DNA of 64,000 bases, from contig JBCBSZ010000001.1 of the NCBI GenBank assembly GCA_039818945.1, positions 62,001-126,000 on the forward strand, given 5' to 3'. Shown here piece by piece: positions 8,923 through 16,848 of the stretch. A model generated the notes under the pieces. The model made no database searches, was not told the DNA's origin, and saw only the letters and a program-made list of their open reading frames with translations. Position 1 is the stretch's first letter, and every line of letters starts with the position of its first letter. The DNA comes from JBCBSZ01 sp039818945. GTDB lineage: Bacteria > Actinomycetota > Acidimicrobiia > Acidimicrobiales > Poriferisodalaceae. Both the position numbers and the translations under genes were made by a program.

Positions 8923-9972
8923 ATGGCCGATGAGACCGACGGCGCCTTCGAGCGCGACACCGACTACATCACCGACCGGATCCTCGACGATCCCGACGCC
9001 CGGTGGCCGGTCGAGGCCGGGCGGTACCGGCTCGCGGCAGCTGCGGCCTGCCCCTGGGCCAACCGCACCACGATCGTGCGCCGCCTCCTCGGACTGGAGG
9101 ACGCGCTGTCGCTCGCCTTCGCCGGCCCGACCCACGACTGGACGAGCTGGCAGTTCGACCTCGACGAGGGACGGGTCGACCCCGTGCTCGGCATCCCCCG
9201 CCTGCGCGACGCGTACCTCGCCCGGTTCCCCGACTACCCGAAGGGCATCACGGTGCCGGCGATCGTCGACGTCCCGAGCGGCCAGGTGGCGACGAACGAC
9301 TTCGCGCAGATGACCCTCGACTTCTCGTCGCAGTGGACGGCGCACCACCGTGCCGGCGCTCCGGACCTCTATCCCGACGAGCACCGCGACGAGATCGACG
9401 AGCTGATCGCCGTGATCTACACCGACGTGAACAACGGCGTGTACCGGACCGGCTTCTCGTCGTCACAGGCCGCGTACGAGGACGCCTACCGCACGCTGTT
9501 CGCCCGCCTCGACGAGCTCGAGGAGCGGCTCACGACCCGTCGCTTCCTGGTGGGCGACACGATCACCGAGGTCGACGTCCGGCTCTTCACGACGCTCATC
9601 CGCTTCGACGCCGTCTACCACGGCCACTTCAAGTGCAACCGCAACAAGCTGTCGGAGATGCCGGCGCTGTGGGGCTACGTCCGGGACCTCTACCAGACCC
9701 CCGGCTTCGGCGATCAGGTGCACTTCGACCAGATCAAGGAGCACTACTACGGGGTCCACACGACCATCAACCCGACCCGCGTCGTGCCGGTGGGACCCGA
9801 TCTGCGCGGGCTGCTGACCCCACACCATCGCGAGGAGCTGGGCGGTCGTCCCTTCGGCGACGGCACCGCCCCGGAGCGCATCGAGCCCCACGGAGGGTTC
9901 GGCGCGCCGCCCGACGGGATGACCCCACCGGTCCTGACCGACACGCTCACCGAGCGCATCGGGCTGAGCTGA
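8923..9972 (+). CDS. Xi-class glutathione transferase / S-glutathionyl-(chloro)hydroquinone reductase family
   Basis: A 349-residue protein with the Xi-class active site AACPWANR, catalytic C43 in CPW, a thioredoxin-like N-terminal domain (VPAIVDVPSGQVATNDF) and the large helical C-terminal domain (FLVGDTITEVDVRLFTTLIR). Family members reductively deglutathionylate quinone adducts formed during breakdown of aromatics. Actinobacteria generally use mycothiol instead of glutathione, so the true thiol cofactor is uncertain. Its C-terminus is longer than in Escherichia coli YqjG, with a Pro/Gly-rich tail. It ends in a hairpin shared with the convergent secreted-protein gene. Confidence 0.9.
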   Translation: MADETDGAFERDTDYITDRILDDPDARWPVEAGRYRLAAAAACPWANRTTIVRRLLGLEDALSLAFAGPTHDWTSWQFDLDEGRVDPVLGIPRLRDAYLARFPDYPKGITVPAIVDVPSGQVATNDFAQMTLDFSSQWTAHHRAGAPDLYPDEHRDEIDELIAVIYTDVNNGVYRTGFSSSQAAYEDAYRTLFARLDELEERLTTRRFLVGDTITEVDVRLFTTLIRFDAVYHGHFKCNRNKLSEMPALWGYVRDLYQTPGFGDQVHFDQIKEHYYGVHTTINPTRVVPVGPDLRGLLTPHHREELGGRPFGDGTAPERIEPHGGFGAPPDGMTPPVLTDTLTERIGLS

Positions 9973-9987
9973 GGGCGGCTCAGCTCA
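9965..9987. terminator. bidirectional terminator hairpin
   Basis: Perfect 8-bp arms TGAGCTGA (9965-9972) and TCAGCTCA (9980-9987) flank a 7-nt loop and contain the stop codons of both convergent genes. The position and symmetry suit a shared terminator; there is no U-tract. Confidence 0.55.
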
Positions 9988-10416
9988 CTTCTCGGTCACC
10001 TCGACGAAGACGATGGCGGTGTCGGTCCGGCCCAGGCAGTCGGTGACGGTCATGTGGACCTTGTGGGTCCCGACGTCGAGGTCGGTGTAGTTGACCGAGC
10101 GCGGCCCGAGGCCGATCACGATCAGCTGTGGGCCCGACCACCGCGACCCGACGGCGTACACGTCGTAGCGGAAGGAGGTGAGGTGACCGGTCGAGTCGCC
10201 GATGTCCCACCCGATCAGCTCACCCTGTCGGAACTTCTCCGCCGAGTACTGCGCCTCGAGCGTCGGGACGGCCTCGGGCGGCCGCGAGTACACGCACAGC
10301 GGCGAGGGCGGCGTCGGCGTGAGGTCGTGGGCGGCCGCCGAGGCAGCGAGGGCCGTCCACACCACCACGATGATCGACATCGCGGCGACGACGCATCGGT
10401 GCAGGGAGACGGTCAT
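9985..10416 (-). CDS. secreted hypothetical protein with PKD/Ig-like domain
   Basis: A 143-residue protein. Residues 1-29 form a signal peptide: basic MTVSLHR, a hydrophobic core VVAAMSIIVVVWTALAASA, and a likely Ala-x-Ala cleavage before HDLTP. The mature part is strand-rich; its second half (LDVGTHKVHMTVTDCLGRTD) looks like the last strands of a PKD or Ig-like domain, with two cysteines that could form a disulfide. ATG 10416 is favoured over longer in-frame starts because AAGGAG lies 7 nt upstream (10424-10429) and the signal peptide follows. I do not recognise a specific family. It is probably a small exported binding or structural protein. Confidence 0.7.
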   Translation of the reverse strand: MTVSLHRCVVAAMSIIVVVWTALAASAAAHDLTPTPPSPLCVYSRPPEAVPTLEAQYSAEKFRQGELIGWDIGDSTGHLTSFRYDVYAVGSRWSGPQLIVIGLGPRSVNYTDLDVGTHKVHMTVTDCLGRTDTAIVFVEVTEK

Positions 10417-10541
10417 GTCGGGGCTCCTTCGCTGCGGTCGGCCCGGAGGGCTCGGCCTCAGCTTCCGACGAGACCGCTCGGGGGCCATCGGGGACAGCCC
10501 CGTCCCACCCCCGGAGCACCCCCCGATGGCGCCGGAGGTCG

Positions 10542-11684
10542 TCAGGGACGCAGCCCCAACTTCGTCACCGCGCGATGGCGCTTGTCGAGCCACCAGCCCG
10601 CCTCGACCGGCCAGCGGTCGAAGTCCCCCGGGTCGTCGAGGGCCGCCGCGGCGTGGAGCGTCCAATTCGGGTCGTCGAGCAGCTCGCGGGCGAGCGCGAC
10701 CAGGTCGGCCCGGCCGTCGGCGATGACCTGCTCGGCGAACGCCGGGTCCCAGATCATCCCCACCGTCGCGGTGGCGATGCCGGCCTCGTGGCGGACCCGC
10801 TCGGCGAGCGGCACCTGGTAGCCCTGGCCGAGCGGGAACCGGACGCGCCGACCGCCGCCGATGCCGCCCGAGGTGCAGTCGATGAGGTCGACGCCCGCAT
10901 CGCCGAGCCGGCGGGCGAGCTCGATCGTCTCCGCGACCGTCCAGCCGTCGTCGAGCCAGTCGGTGACCGAGAGCCGGAAGGACAGCGGCAGCTCGGCCGG
11001 CCACTCGGTGCGGATGCGCTCGGCGACCTCGACGACGATCCTCGTCCGGCCCTCGAGGTCGCCGCCGTAGTCGTCGTTGCGTTGGTTCGCGATCGGCGAC
11101 ACGAACTGGTGGAGCAGGAAGCCGTGCCCGGCGTAGACCTCCACCACGCGGAAGCCCGCGTCTCGCGCCCTCGCCGCGGCGGAGCCGAACGCGGCCACGA
11201 CCGACTCGATGTCGTCGAGGGTCATCTCGCGGGGCACCGGCCACCCCTCGTCGTACGGCAGCGAGCTCGGCGCGATCGCCTCCCAGGGATGCTCGCCGCG
11301 CTGTTGGACATCTTCGTCGTCGAGCGGCGCCTCGCGGTGCCACGGCCGCCGCTCGCTCGCCTTGCGTCCGGCGTGGCCGAGCTGGATCCCCGGCACGGCG
11401 CCGTTGCGCTCGAGGAACTCGGCGACGCGGGCGAGCGGTGCGACCTGGGCGTCCTCCCACAAGCCGAGGTCGCCCGGTGTGCGGCGGCCGTCCGGCGTCA
11501 CCGCCGTCGCCTCGGCCATCACCAGCCCGGCGCCGCCCAGCGCGAACCGGCCGACGTGCACCAGGTGCCAGTCGCCGGCCACGCCGTCGCGGGCGGCGTA
11601 CTGGCTCATCGGCGAGACCATCACCCGGTTTGGCAGCGTCACGTCCCGGAGCGTCAGCGGCTGCAACAGACTCGGTGTGGCCAC
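10542..11684 (-). CDS. NADH:flavin oxidoreductase, Old Yellow Enzyme (YqjM-like)
   Basis: A 380-residue FMN-dependent TIM barrel of the OYE family, single domain. It starts LLQPLTLRDVTLPNRVMVSP, has GIQLGHAGRKAS near 100, EVYAGHGFLLHQFVSPIANQ (substrate and FMN contacts) and the C-terminal phosphate loop region GRADLVALARELLDDP. Thermophilic-like (YqjM) OYEs reduce activated C=C bonds of enones and often respond to electrophile or oxidative stress. It lies 11 bp downstream of the XRE gene on the same strand, so cotranscription with the XRE/membrane pair is possible. Confidence 0.92.
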   Translation of the reverse strand: MATPSLLQPLTLRDVTLPNRVMVSPMSQYAARDGVAGDWHLVHVGRFALGGAGLVMAEATAVTPDGRRTPGDLGLWEDAQVAPLARVAEFLERNGAVPGIQLGHAGRKASERRPWHREAPLDDEDVQQRGEHPWEAIAPSSLPYDEGWPVPREMTLDDIESVVAAFGSAAARARDAGFRVVEVYAGHGFLLHQFVSPIANQRNDDYGGDLEGRTRIVVEVAERIRTEWPAELPLSFRLSVTDWLDDGWTVAETIELARRLGDAGVDLIDCTSGGIGGGRRVRFPLGQGYQVPLAERVRHEAGIATATVGMIWDPAFAEQVIADGRADLVALARELLDDPNWTLHAAAALDDPGDFDRWPVEAGWWLDKRHRAVTKLGLRP

Positions 11685-11695
11685 GGCGGGCGACG

Positions 11696-11938
11696 CTAAT
11701 CGCCGGGTGCGGCGGGGAGCAGCGCGTCGCTGCCGAGCGGGGCGAACTCCTCGGGGGAGAAGATCGCCTCGATCGGGAGGTCGAAGTACCGGGCGATGCG
11801 GAAGGCGAGGTGCAGCGACGGGGCGTACTCCCCCCGCTCGATGTAGCCGACCGTCTGGTAGTGGACGTCGACGGCGTTCGCGAGCTCGCGTCGGCTGATG
11901 CGGCGCTCGGCGCGCAGCATCTCCAGCCGATTGTGCAT
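11696..11938 (-). CDS. small XRE-family HTH regulator
   Basis: An 80-residue protein that is almost only a Cro/CI-type helix-turn-helix: MHNRLEMLRAERRISRRELA, then NAVDVHYQTVGYIERGEYAP and a dimer helix FRIARYFDLPIEAIF. ATG 11938 is chosen because family members begin with this helix; the in-frame upstream extension is Arg/Pro-rich and overlaps the end of the membrane-protein gene. It follows that gene after 29 bp. Such small regulators paired with a four-helix membrane protein form a recurrent bacterial two-gene unit in which the membrane protein may modulate the regulator. The signal is unknown. Confidence 0.85.
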   Translation of the reverse strand: MHNRLEMLRAERRISRRELANAVDVHYQTVGYIERGEYAPSLHLAFRIARYFDLPIEAIFSPEEFAPLGSDALLPAAPGD

Positions 11939-11967
11939 CGGACCCTCGTCCTTGGCCGGACGACGGC

Positions 11968-12471
11968 TCACTCGAGGTCGTCCGGTTCGCACCAGCCGGT
12001 GGCCAGCGTCGGCAGCGACGCGACGAGGAAGGTCAGCGGTGGGGCGACGAGGAAGAGATCGGTCGGCTCGATCGCGTCCACCCCGACCACGCTCAGGACG
12101 AGCCCACCCACCCAGGGAGCGAGGACGCAGAGGGCGCCCAGCAGGATGAACGCCTGCCGGTAGTACTCACCCCGGACGAGCACCTGGCGCTCGTCGAGCG
12201 CCTCGTCGGGGAGATCCGGGAGCGCCCGCACGAGATGGCGGAGGAAGAACCAGGCGCCGAGGGTGACCACCATCGAGGCGAGCAGGCCGAGTCCGCCGAC
12301 CGGGCCGTCGACCAGGCTGAACCCCAGCACGCCGAGCAACCCGGCGACGACGACGAGCACGAGCGCCCGGCGGCGGGTCCTCGTGCGCCAGGCCGGGTAG
12401 TTCTCGGCCTCGACGAGGTGGCGCACGCGGTCCTCGCCCGGCGGGGGTGACGACAACCACGGACGGTTCAT
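11968..12471 (-). CDS. four-helix membrane protein paired with XRE regulator (DUF2178-like)
   Basis: A 167-residue integral membrane protein with four predicted helices: RRALVLVVVAGLLGVLGFSL, GLGLLASMVVTLGAWFFL, FILLGALCVLAPWVGGLVLS and FLVAPPLTFLVASLPTLA. Between the second and third helices is a charged segment, ALDERQVLVRGEYYRQ. The D-E-R-x3-V-R-G pattern resembles the conserved loop of DUF2178-type proteins that are often encoded beside XRE regulators. ATG 12471 is preferred: longer starts lie in sequence with no homology, and an AT-rich promoter sits directly upstream. Function unknown; a sensor or anti-regulator role is inferred only from the pairing. Confidence 0.75.
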   Translation of the reverse strand: MNRPWLSSPPPGEDRVRHLVEAENYPAWRTRTRRRALVLVVVAGLLGVLGFSLVDGPVGGLGLLASMVVTLGAWFFLRHLVRALPDLPDEALDERQVLVRGEYYRQAFILLGALCVLAPWVGGLVLSVVGVDAIEPTDLFLVAPPLTFLVASLPTLATGWCEPDDLE

Positions 12472-12509
12472 AGCATTCTTATTATCAACCGTCGTAGGTT
12501 CACACAACG
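12472..12509 (-). promoter_or_regulatory. AT-rich promoter for the membrane-protein/XRE unit
   Basis: Reading the minus strand, GATAAT (12486-12481) is preceded by TTGTGT (12507-12502) with a 15-bp spacer, and the ATG at 12471 follows 9 bp after the -10. This is one of the few AT-rich islands in the region and suggests a short-leader or leaderless transcript. It also separates this unit from the divergent queuosine-salvage gene. Confidence 0.4.
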
Positions 12510-12605
12510 TCGACGGCTGCCAGGATGGGCCCGTGACCGTCGTCGACCTGCAGCTGACCCCACCGCCCCGCTCGTGGGGTGTCACCGTCGAGCACGCGGC
12601 GATCG

Positions 12606-13493
12606 ATGCGTTTGGCCGATCGGTGGGCGCCGGAACCGTTCCCGTTGCCGGCCTTCGACTACCCCGGCACCCCGTCGGAGCGGCACGAGCGCTGGTGGTT
12701 CGACTACGTGGTGGTCTCGGTGTCGGTGCTGGCCTGCCTGTGGCCACCGGAGGGCGACGAGGTCTGGCACGCGGAGCTCGACGGCACCTGGCTCGACGAC
12801 GCGCCCGGCATCTTCGCCACCTTCACCCGGCGCCTCACGCCGGACGGACTCGACCTGGCGGCGATCGCCCGGCTCGCCGACGACGAGGGGCGGGCCTGGT
12901 TCGCCGGCAGGGGCACGCTCCAGCTCCTCGACGAGCGCACCGTGATGCTGCGCCGGGTCGCAGCGACGCTCCTCGACCGCTGGGAGGGCTCGGCCGGGAA
13001 CCTCGTCGAGGAGGCCGGACGGGACGGTCACCGCATCGCCCACCTGCTGAGCGAGACCGTGCCCGGCTACCGCGACCGGGCGCAGACGTCGGCGGGCGAG
13101 CTGCGCTTCGACAAGCTCGCCCACCTCGCGGCGGCGATCACGGCCGCCGGCGTCGGGTGGGCCGACGCCGGCTTCACCGGCTACGACGACTTCCCGGTGT
13201 ACCCCGACTACATGCTGCCGAGGGTGCTGCGCCACGTCGGGGCGCTCCGCTACGACGATGCGCTCTCCGCCCGGGTCGACGAGCGTCGCGTCGTCGAGGC
13301 CGGCTCCGACGCCGAGCACGCCATCCGCTGGGCGACGGTGTACGCCGGCGCCAGGCTCCGGGCGGCGCTCCACGAACGGGGGGCGTCGGTGAGCGCTCCG
13401 GCCCTGGACTACCGGCTGTGGTCCGAGGCCGTGCTCGGGCCCGACGCGTCGACCTTCGGCGAGCACCACCGCACGGTCACGATGCGCTACTGA
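12606..13493 (+). CDS. queuosine salvage protein (DUF2419/Qng1 family), N-terminus probably frameshifted
   Basis: The body matches the queuosine nucleoside glycosidase family: FDYPGTPSERHERWWFDYVV, LRFDKLAHLAAAITAAGVGW, then DDFPVYPDYMLPRVLRHVGA and a C-terminal GSDAEHAIRWATVYAGARLR. Characterised members release queuine from queuosine nucleoside or nucleotide for tRNA modification. From ATG 12606 the protein has 295 residues; GTG 12579 is an alternative. However, the expected N-terminal segment (SWGVTVEHAAIDA) is readable in another frame from GTG 12533 and would join at TTT (12611-12613) if one T were removed. The gene as sequenced may therefore be N-terminally truncated. No tgt gene is in the window. 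Confidence 0.75.
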   Translation: MRLADRWAPEPFPLPAFDYPGTPSERHERWWFDYVVVSVSVLACLWPPEGDEVWHAELDGTWLDDAPGIFATFTRRLTPDGLDLAAIARLADDEGRAWFAGRGTLQLLDERTVMLRRVAATLLDRWEGSAGNLVEEAGRDGHRIAHLLSETVPGYRDRAQTSAGELRFDKLAHLAAAITAAGVGWADAGFTGYDDFPVYPDYMLPRVLRHVGALRYDDALSARVDERRVVEAGSDAEHAIRWATVYAGARLRAALHERGASVSAPALDYRLWSEAVLGPDASTFGEHHRTVTMRY

Positions 13494-13502
13494 CGCCGCC
13501 GC

Positions 13503-13991
13503 TCAGCTCGCCGCGCTGCCCTCCAGCCGCACCCGGAGGCCGGCCAGGAGCTCGGCGTCGTCGCGTCCGAGCACGTGCCCGAGCTCGGACGCCAGCGCCC
13601 GGTGGAGCTCGATGGCGAGCACGCGGCGGGCCGGGTGGGCATCTCCCGCGATGCTGCGGAGGTCGAGGACGGCGGTCACCTTGGCCTCGAAGTCCATGCC
13701 GAGCGAGACGTCGTGGCAGCGCCGGAGCACGTCGACGACCTCCGGCTCGGGCGGCTGGCCGTCGTCGGGGCCGTCCAGCCTCGCCCAGGACGACCGGGCT
13801 ACCTCGTCGGAGACCACCGGTCGCGTCGACTGCTCCCACTCCTCACCGCCGAAGGCCACCGCGAGGTCGCGGCCGAGCACGGTCCCGCGCACGCGGACGA
13901 CCCCGTCGACGGGCTCGACGGCGTCGACCACCACGGCGCCGAAGCGACTCCCCACCACCTCCCCCACCACCACGGGGCTCGGTCGGCTCAC
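13503..13991 (-). CDS. hypothetical protein, coupled to VOC gene
   Basis: A 162-residue soluble protein with no signal peptide or membrane segment and no family I recognise. The N-terminal half is Val-rich and probably beta (VVGSRFGAVVVDAVEPVDGV); the C-terminal half is helical (ARRVLAIELHRALASELGHV). The GTG start at 13991 is chosen because it overlaps the upstream VOC stop codon as GTGA, a junction used repeatedly in this window; the longer in-frame extension runs into the VOC coding region. It is convergent with the queuosine-salvage gene (9 bp between stops). A function linked to the VOC enzyme is possible but unsupported. Confidence 0.6.
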   Translation of the reverse strand: MSRPSPVVVGEVVGSRFGAVVVDAVEPVDGVVRVRGTVLGRDLAVAFGGEEWEQSTRPVVSDEVARSSWARLDGPDDGQPPEPEVVDVLRRCHDVSLGMDFEAKVTAVLDLRSIAGDAHPARRVLAIELHRALASELGHVLGRDDAELLAGLRVRLEGSAAS

Positions 13992-14494
13992 CGGTCCGAC
14001 GAGACCCCGGCAGCTCGCCGAGCCTGCGCTCGCTCGCGCAGCTTGGCCTGCCACTCGTCGTCGACGCGGTCCTCGAGGATCTCGATGATCTCGCCGTCGG
14101 GTCCGCGCACGTAGGTGGTGAGGTGCATCCGCAGATCGGTGGGAGGGGCGTTCGCGCTGAGGCCGTGATCGAGGATGCGACGGTGGAGCTCCTCGACGTC
14201 GTCGACCACGAACGCGAAGTGGGTGACGCCGCGGTCGGCGGGGCGGTAGTCATCCGGCAGCGCCCGACCCCGCGGATGGTCGTACTGCCAGAGCTCGAGC
14301 ATCGTGTCGCCGGCCATCAACCAGCACACGCGGCCGGTCGCATCGGTCATGCCGACGACGGCGTCGAGCGACGGGTTCGGGGCGATCTCGCTGTCGAACA
14401 CGAGGTCGAGTCCGAGCACGTCGACGTAGAACGCGAGCGACCGCTCCATGTCGGCGACGCTCACCGCGGTGTGGTGGATCCGCGTGATCTCCAT
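13988..14494 (-). CDS. VOC-family metal-dependent enzyme (glyoxalase/dioxygenase fold)
   Basis: A 168-residue vicinal-oxygen-chelate protein with two beta-alpha-beta3 modules. ITRIHHTAVSVADMERSLAF opens module 1 and RGVTHFAFVVDDVEELHRRI opens module 2. Candidate metal ligands are the histidine in HHTAV, Glu in MLELWQY, His in THFAF and Glu in GEIIEILED. The family includes glyoxalase I, epimerases and extradiol dioxygenases; the substrate cannot be inferred. ATG 14494 gives a start exactly at the fold; the in-frame upstream extension is Arg/Ala-rich and overlaps the divergent DinB gene region. It is the first gene of a two-gene unit. Confidence 0.85.
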   Translation of the reverse strand: MEITRIHHTAVSVADMERSLAFYVDVLGLDLVFDSEIAPNPSLDAVVGMTDATGRVCWLMAGDTMLELWQYDHPRGRALPDDYRPADRGVTHFAFVVDDVEELHRRILDHGLSANAPPTDLRMHLTTYVRGPDGEIIEILEDRVDDEWQAKLRERAQARRAAGVSSDR

Positions 14495-14573
14495 GGCCAG
14501 AGCATGCCAGCCGTCGGTGGCCCCGTGTCGGTCGCGGTCGCCTGCACCGGGTCGATCGAGGCATGCTCGCGCC

Positions 14574-15104
14574 ATGGCAGACCGCGTCCGCATCCTCGCC
14601 TCGCTCGCCAACCAGCGGGCCGAGCTGGAGGCCCGCTACCGCTCGTTCGACGACGAGACCCTCGACACGCCGTGCACGAGCAGCGAGGATCCCGACGGCT
14701 CCGCGTGGAGCCCGCGCGATCACCTGGCCCACCTGCTGCGCATCGAGGCCGCCTTCGTCGCCATGGCGAAGGCGACCGTCGCGGGCGACGACGAGCCGGT
14801 GAAGATCCCGGGCAGCTCGTGGGAGGAGCGCCTCCAGGCGGTCCACCGCGCCAACGAGGAGCACGTCGAGGGGCTCCGTGGTCGGTCGGTCGACGAGCTG
14901 CTCGCCGAGCTGACCTCGACCCGCGACGTGACGCTGGACGCGCTCGACGAGCTGACCGACGAGCAGCTCGATCTCCCGATCCCGGGTGCACCGTGGGGAG
15001 ACGGCTCGATCGGCAGCGTGCTCTGGACCATCGCCCACCACGAGCGCCAGCACCTCCTGTGGGTCGACGAAGGACTGGACGCCCTCGCCCTGGGCGAGGA
15101 GTAG
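14574..15104 (+). CDS. DinB-like / maleylpyruvate-isomerase-type four-helix protein
   Basis: A 176-residue DinB/YfiT-type helical bundle. Metal-ligand histidines appear as SPRDHLAHLLRIEAAF near 50 and TIAHHERQHLLWVDEG near the C-terminus, the spacing seen in DinB and mycothiol-dependent enzymes. These proteins are often thiol-S-transferases or hydrolases acting with mycothiol or bacillithiol. ATG 14574 begins the first helix (MADRVRILASLANQRAELEA). The stop is 3 bp before the flavin reductase gene, so the two are probably cotranscribed. No substrate is indicated. Confidence 0.82.
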   Translation: MADRVRILASLANQRAELEARYRSFDDETLDTPCTSSEDPDGSAWSPRDHLAHLLRIEAAFVAMAKATVAGDDEPVKIPGSSWEERLQAVHRANEEHVEGLRGRSVDELLAELTSTRDVTLDALDELTDEQLDLPIPGAPWGDGSIGSVLWTIAHHERQHLLWVDEGLDALALGEE

Positions 15105-15107
15105 CGG

Positions 15108-15659
15108 GTGCGCCTGCTCGCGTTCGCCGCCTCCAACAGCAGCCGCTCGATCAACCGCCGCCTCGTCGACCACGCCGTCGAGCTGCTCGAGGGCGGGCTC
15201 GTCCCGGACGTCACCGTCGACACGATCGACCTCAACGACTTCGAGATGCCGATCTACAGCATCGATCGCCAGGAGGCGGACGGCATCCCGCAGGAGGCGC
15301 ACGACTTCCGGGCCGCGATCGGTCGGTCCGACGGCCTGCTGATCTCGTTCGCCGAGCACAACGGCTCCTACACCACGGCGTTCAAGAACCTGTTCGACTG
15401 GACCTCCCGGATCGACCTGCGGGTCTACCAGGACAAGCCCGGGGTCTTCTTCGCCACGTCGCCCGGTTCGCGGGGCGGTCGTGGTGTGCTCGAGACGGCC
15501 GTGGCGGTCGCGCCGTTCTTCGGCTGCGACGTGCGCGCCAGCCTGTCGATCCCGTCGTTCCACCAGCACGTCGACGAGGCGACCGGCGCGCTGACCGACC
15601 CCGAGCTGGCCGAGCGGCTCCGGGACGCGCTGCTCACCCTCGCCCCGTCGGACGGCTGA
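15108..15659 (+). CDS. NADPH-dependent FMN reductase (flavodoxin-like)
   Basis: A 183-residue flavodoxin-fold reductase. The FMN phosphate loop is AASNSSRSINRRLV (8-21). Next come YSIDRQEADGIP and the second flavin segment SFAEHNGSYTTAFKNLFDW, which matches the P-E-Y-N-x-S-x-P-x2-LKN-x-IDW motif with EHNGSYT replacing the usual EYN. The C-terminal GSRGGRGVLETAVAVAPFFG is also typical. It starts at GTG 15108, 3 bp after the DinB stop. It could supply reduced flavin to nearby monooxygenases or act as a quinone reductase. Confidence 0.9.
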   Translation: MRLLAFAASNSSRSINRRLVDHAVELLEGGLVPDVTVDTIDLNDFEMPIYSIDRQEADGIPQEAHDFRAAIGRSDGLLISFAEHNGSYTTAFKNLFDWTSRIDLRVYQDKPGVFFATSPGSRGGRGVLETAVAVAPFFGCDVRASLSIPSFHQHVDEATGALTDPELAERLRDALLTLAPSDG

Positions 15660-15675
15660 CGGACCAGGCCGAGGC

Positions 15676-16848
15676 TCACCGCCAGCCGGCGATGCCCTCG
15701 GCCTCGACCCAGTCGATGTAGTCGGCGAACGCGCGCCGGACGTCGTCGTCGGTGAACCCGAACTCCTCGGCGGAGTAGGTCCACGCGCCGTGGAGGTGCT
15801 GCGGGTTGTCGGCCTCCCACCGGGCCACGTTGTCGGACGTCGCCGCCGACGGCTCGACGCCAGCGAACGCGTAGATGCCGTCGAGGACGGACCGAGCGTC
15901 GTTCCTGACGTCCTCGTAGGAGATGTCGTGGAACTCCTCGTCGGGGTGGTCGGCGCGATGGCGCATCGTGGCCCGCATACCGGCTGCGAAGCGCTCGGGC
16001 GCGCCGCTCATGTCGACCTCGGCGTCGGAGTAGGCGGCGCGGAACACCCGCCCGAGTCGCGCTGCGGAGGGCACGACGGAGACCGGGTCGCGGTGCATCA
16101 TCGCGATCCGCACGCCGGGGATCGCCGCCCTGATCTGGGCTTCGAGCCCCAGGTTCACGACGCACTTGAGGAGGAACGGCTTGTCCGGGTCGGCCAGCCC
16201 CTGCCACACGAGGTAGCGCAGCGTGTCGTGGAGGTACCGGTACTGGTGCCCGAGGTCCTGGCGGCCGACCCAGGCGACGTAGTCGTGGGCGTTGGCGAAC
16301 CCGGCGAGCGCACGGCAGCGGAGGCTCTGCATCATCACGTAGGCCTCCTCCTCCGGCTCGAGCGGCGACATGTCGTGGCCGCGCCGGGTCTCGGGTGAGG
16401 CCCGACGGAACCAGGCGGCGTAGTCCTCGATCTCCGCGATCCGGGGACGGACGTCCTCGTGCGGCGCACCGGTGTGCGAGGCCGAGTTGATGCACATCCA
16501 GTACGGCAGGAAGTTGAAGTCGCCGGTGGCGGCGAGCGTCTTCTGCATCTTCGTTGACCCGGTCCGGGGCAGGCCGTTGATCAGCAGCGGCGGGCGCAGC
16601 TCGATGTCGCGGATCTCCGGGTGCGCTGCGAGGTCGCGCGCCATCCGCAGGCGGTTCTGCAGGAAGCGCAGGACGTACGCCCGCTTCATGACGGCGCCGT
16701 CCGGTGTGAAGCGGGCCGACGAGTTGTAGGCGTCGAGCAGGATCGCCAGCGGCTCGACGGCGTCGTCGTCCTCGACGTCGATCCCGGTGGTGGCGCGGGC
16801 CTCGGCCAGCAGCTCCTCGGCGGTCCCCTGGATCCGGGGCTCGCTCAT
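15676..16848 (-). CDS. sulfotransferase family protein
   Basis: A 390-residue protein whose PAPS 5'-phosphosulfate loop reads NGLPRTGSTK (91-100). The 3'-phosphate-binding region lies in VRIAMMHRDPVSVVPSAARL, with R/S in the usual positions. This is the bacterial sulfotransferase group common in mycobacteria and sphingomonads, some members of which sulfate lipids or terpenoids. It overlaps the dehydrogenase gene upstream by 4 nt (16845-16848) and is convergent with the FMN reductase. The operon starts with the DapB-like gene, and a TetR gene lies just upstream in the same direction. Substrate unknown. Confidence 0.88.
   Translation of the reverse strand: MSEPRIQGTAEELLAEARATTGIDVEDDDAVEPLAILLDAYNSSARFTPDGAVMKRAYVLRFLQNRLRMARDLAAHPEIRDIELRPPLLINGLPRTGSTKMQKTLAATGDFNFLPYWMCINSASHTGAPHEDVRPRIAEIEDYAAWFRRASPETRRGHDMSPLEPEEEAYVMMQSLRCRALAGFANAHDYVAWVGRQDLGHQYRYLHDTLRYLVWQGLADPDKPFLLKCVVNLGLEAQIRAAIPGVRIAMMHRDPVSVVPSAARLGRVFRAAYSDAEVDMSGAPERFAAGMRATMRHRADHPDEEFHDISYEDVRNDARSVLDGIYAFAGVEPSAATSDNVARWEADNPQHLHGAWTYSAEEFGFTDDDVRRAFADYIDWVEAEGIAGWR

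Noticed and set aside
12533..15721. A 1062-codon open frame on the plus strand
   Set aside because: Apart from its first 27 or so codons it is a shadow frame running through the queuosine-salvage, VOC and DinB genes; it is Arg/Pro-rich and shows no domain.
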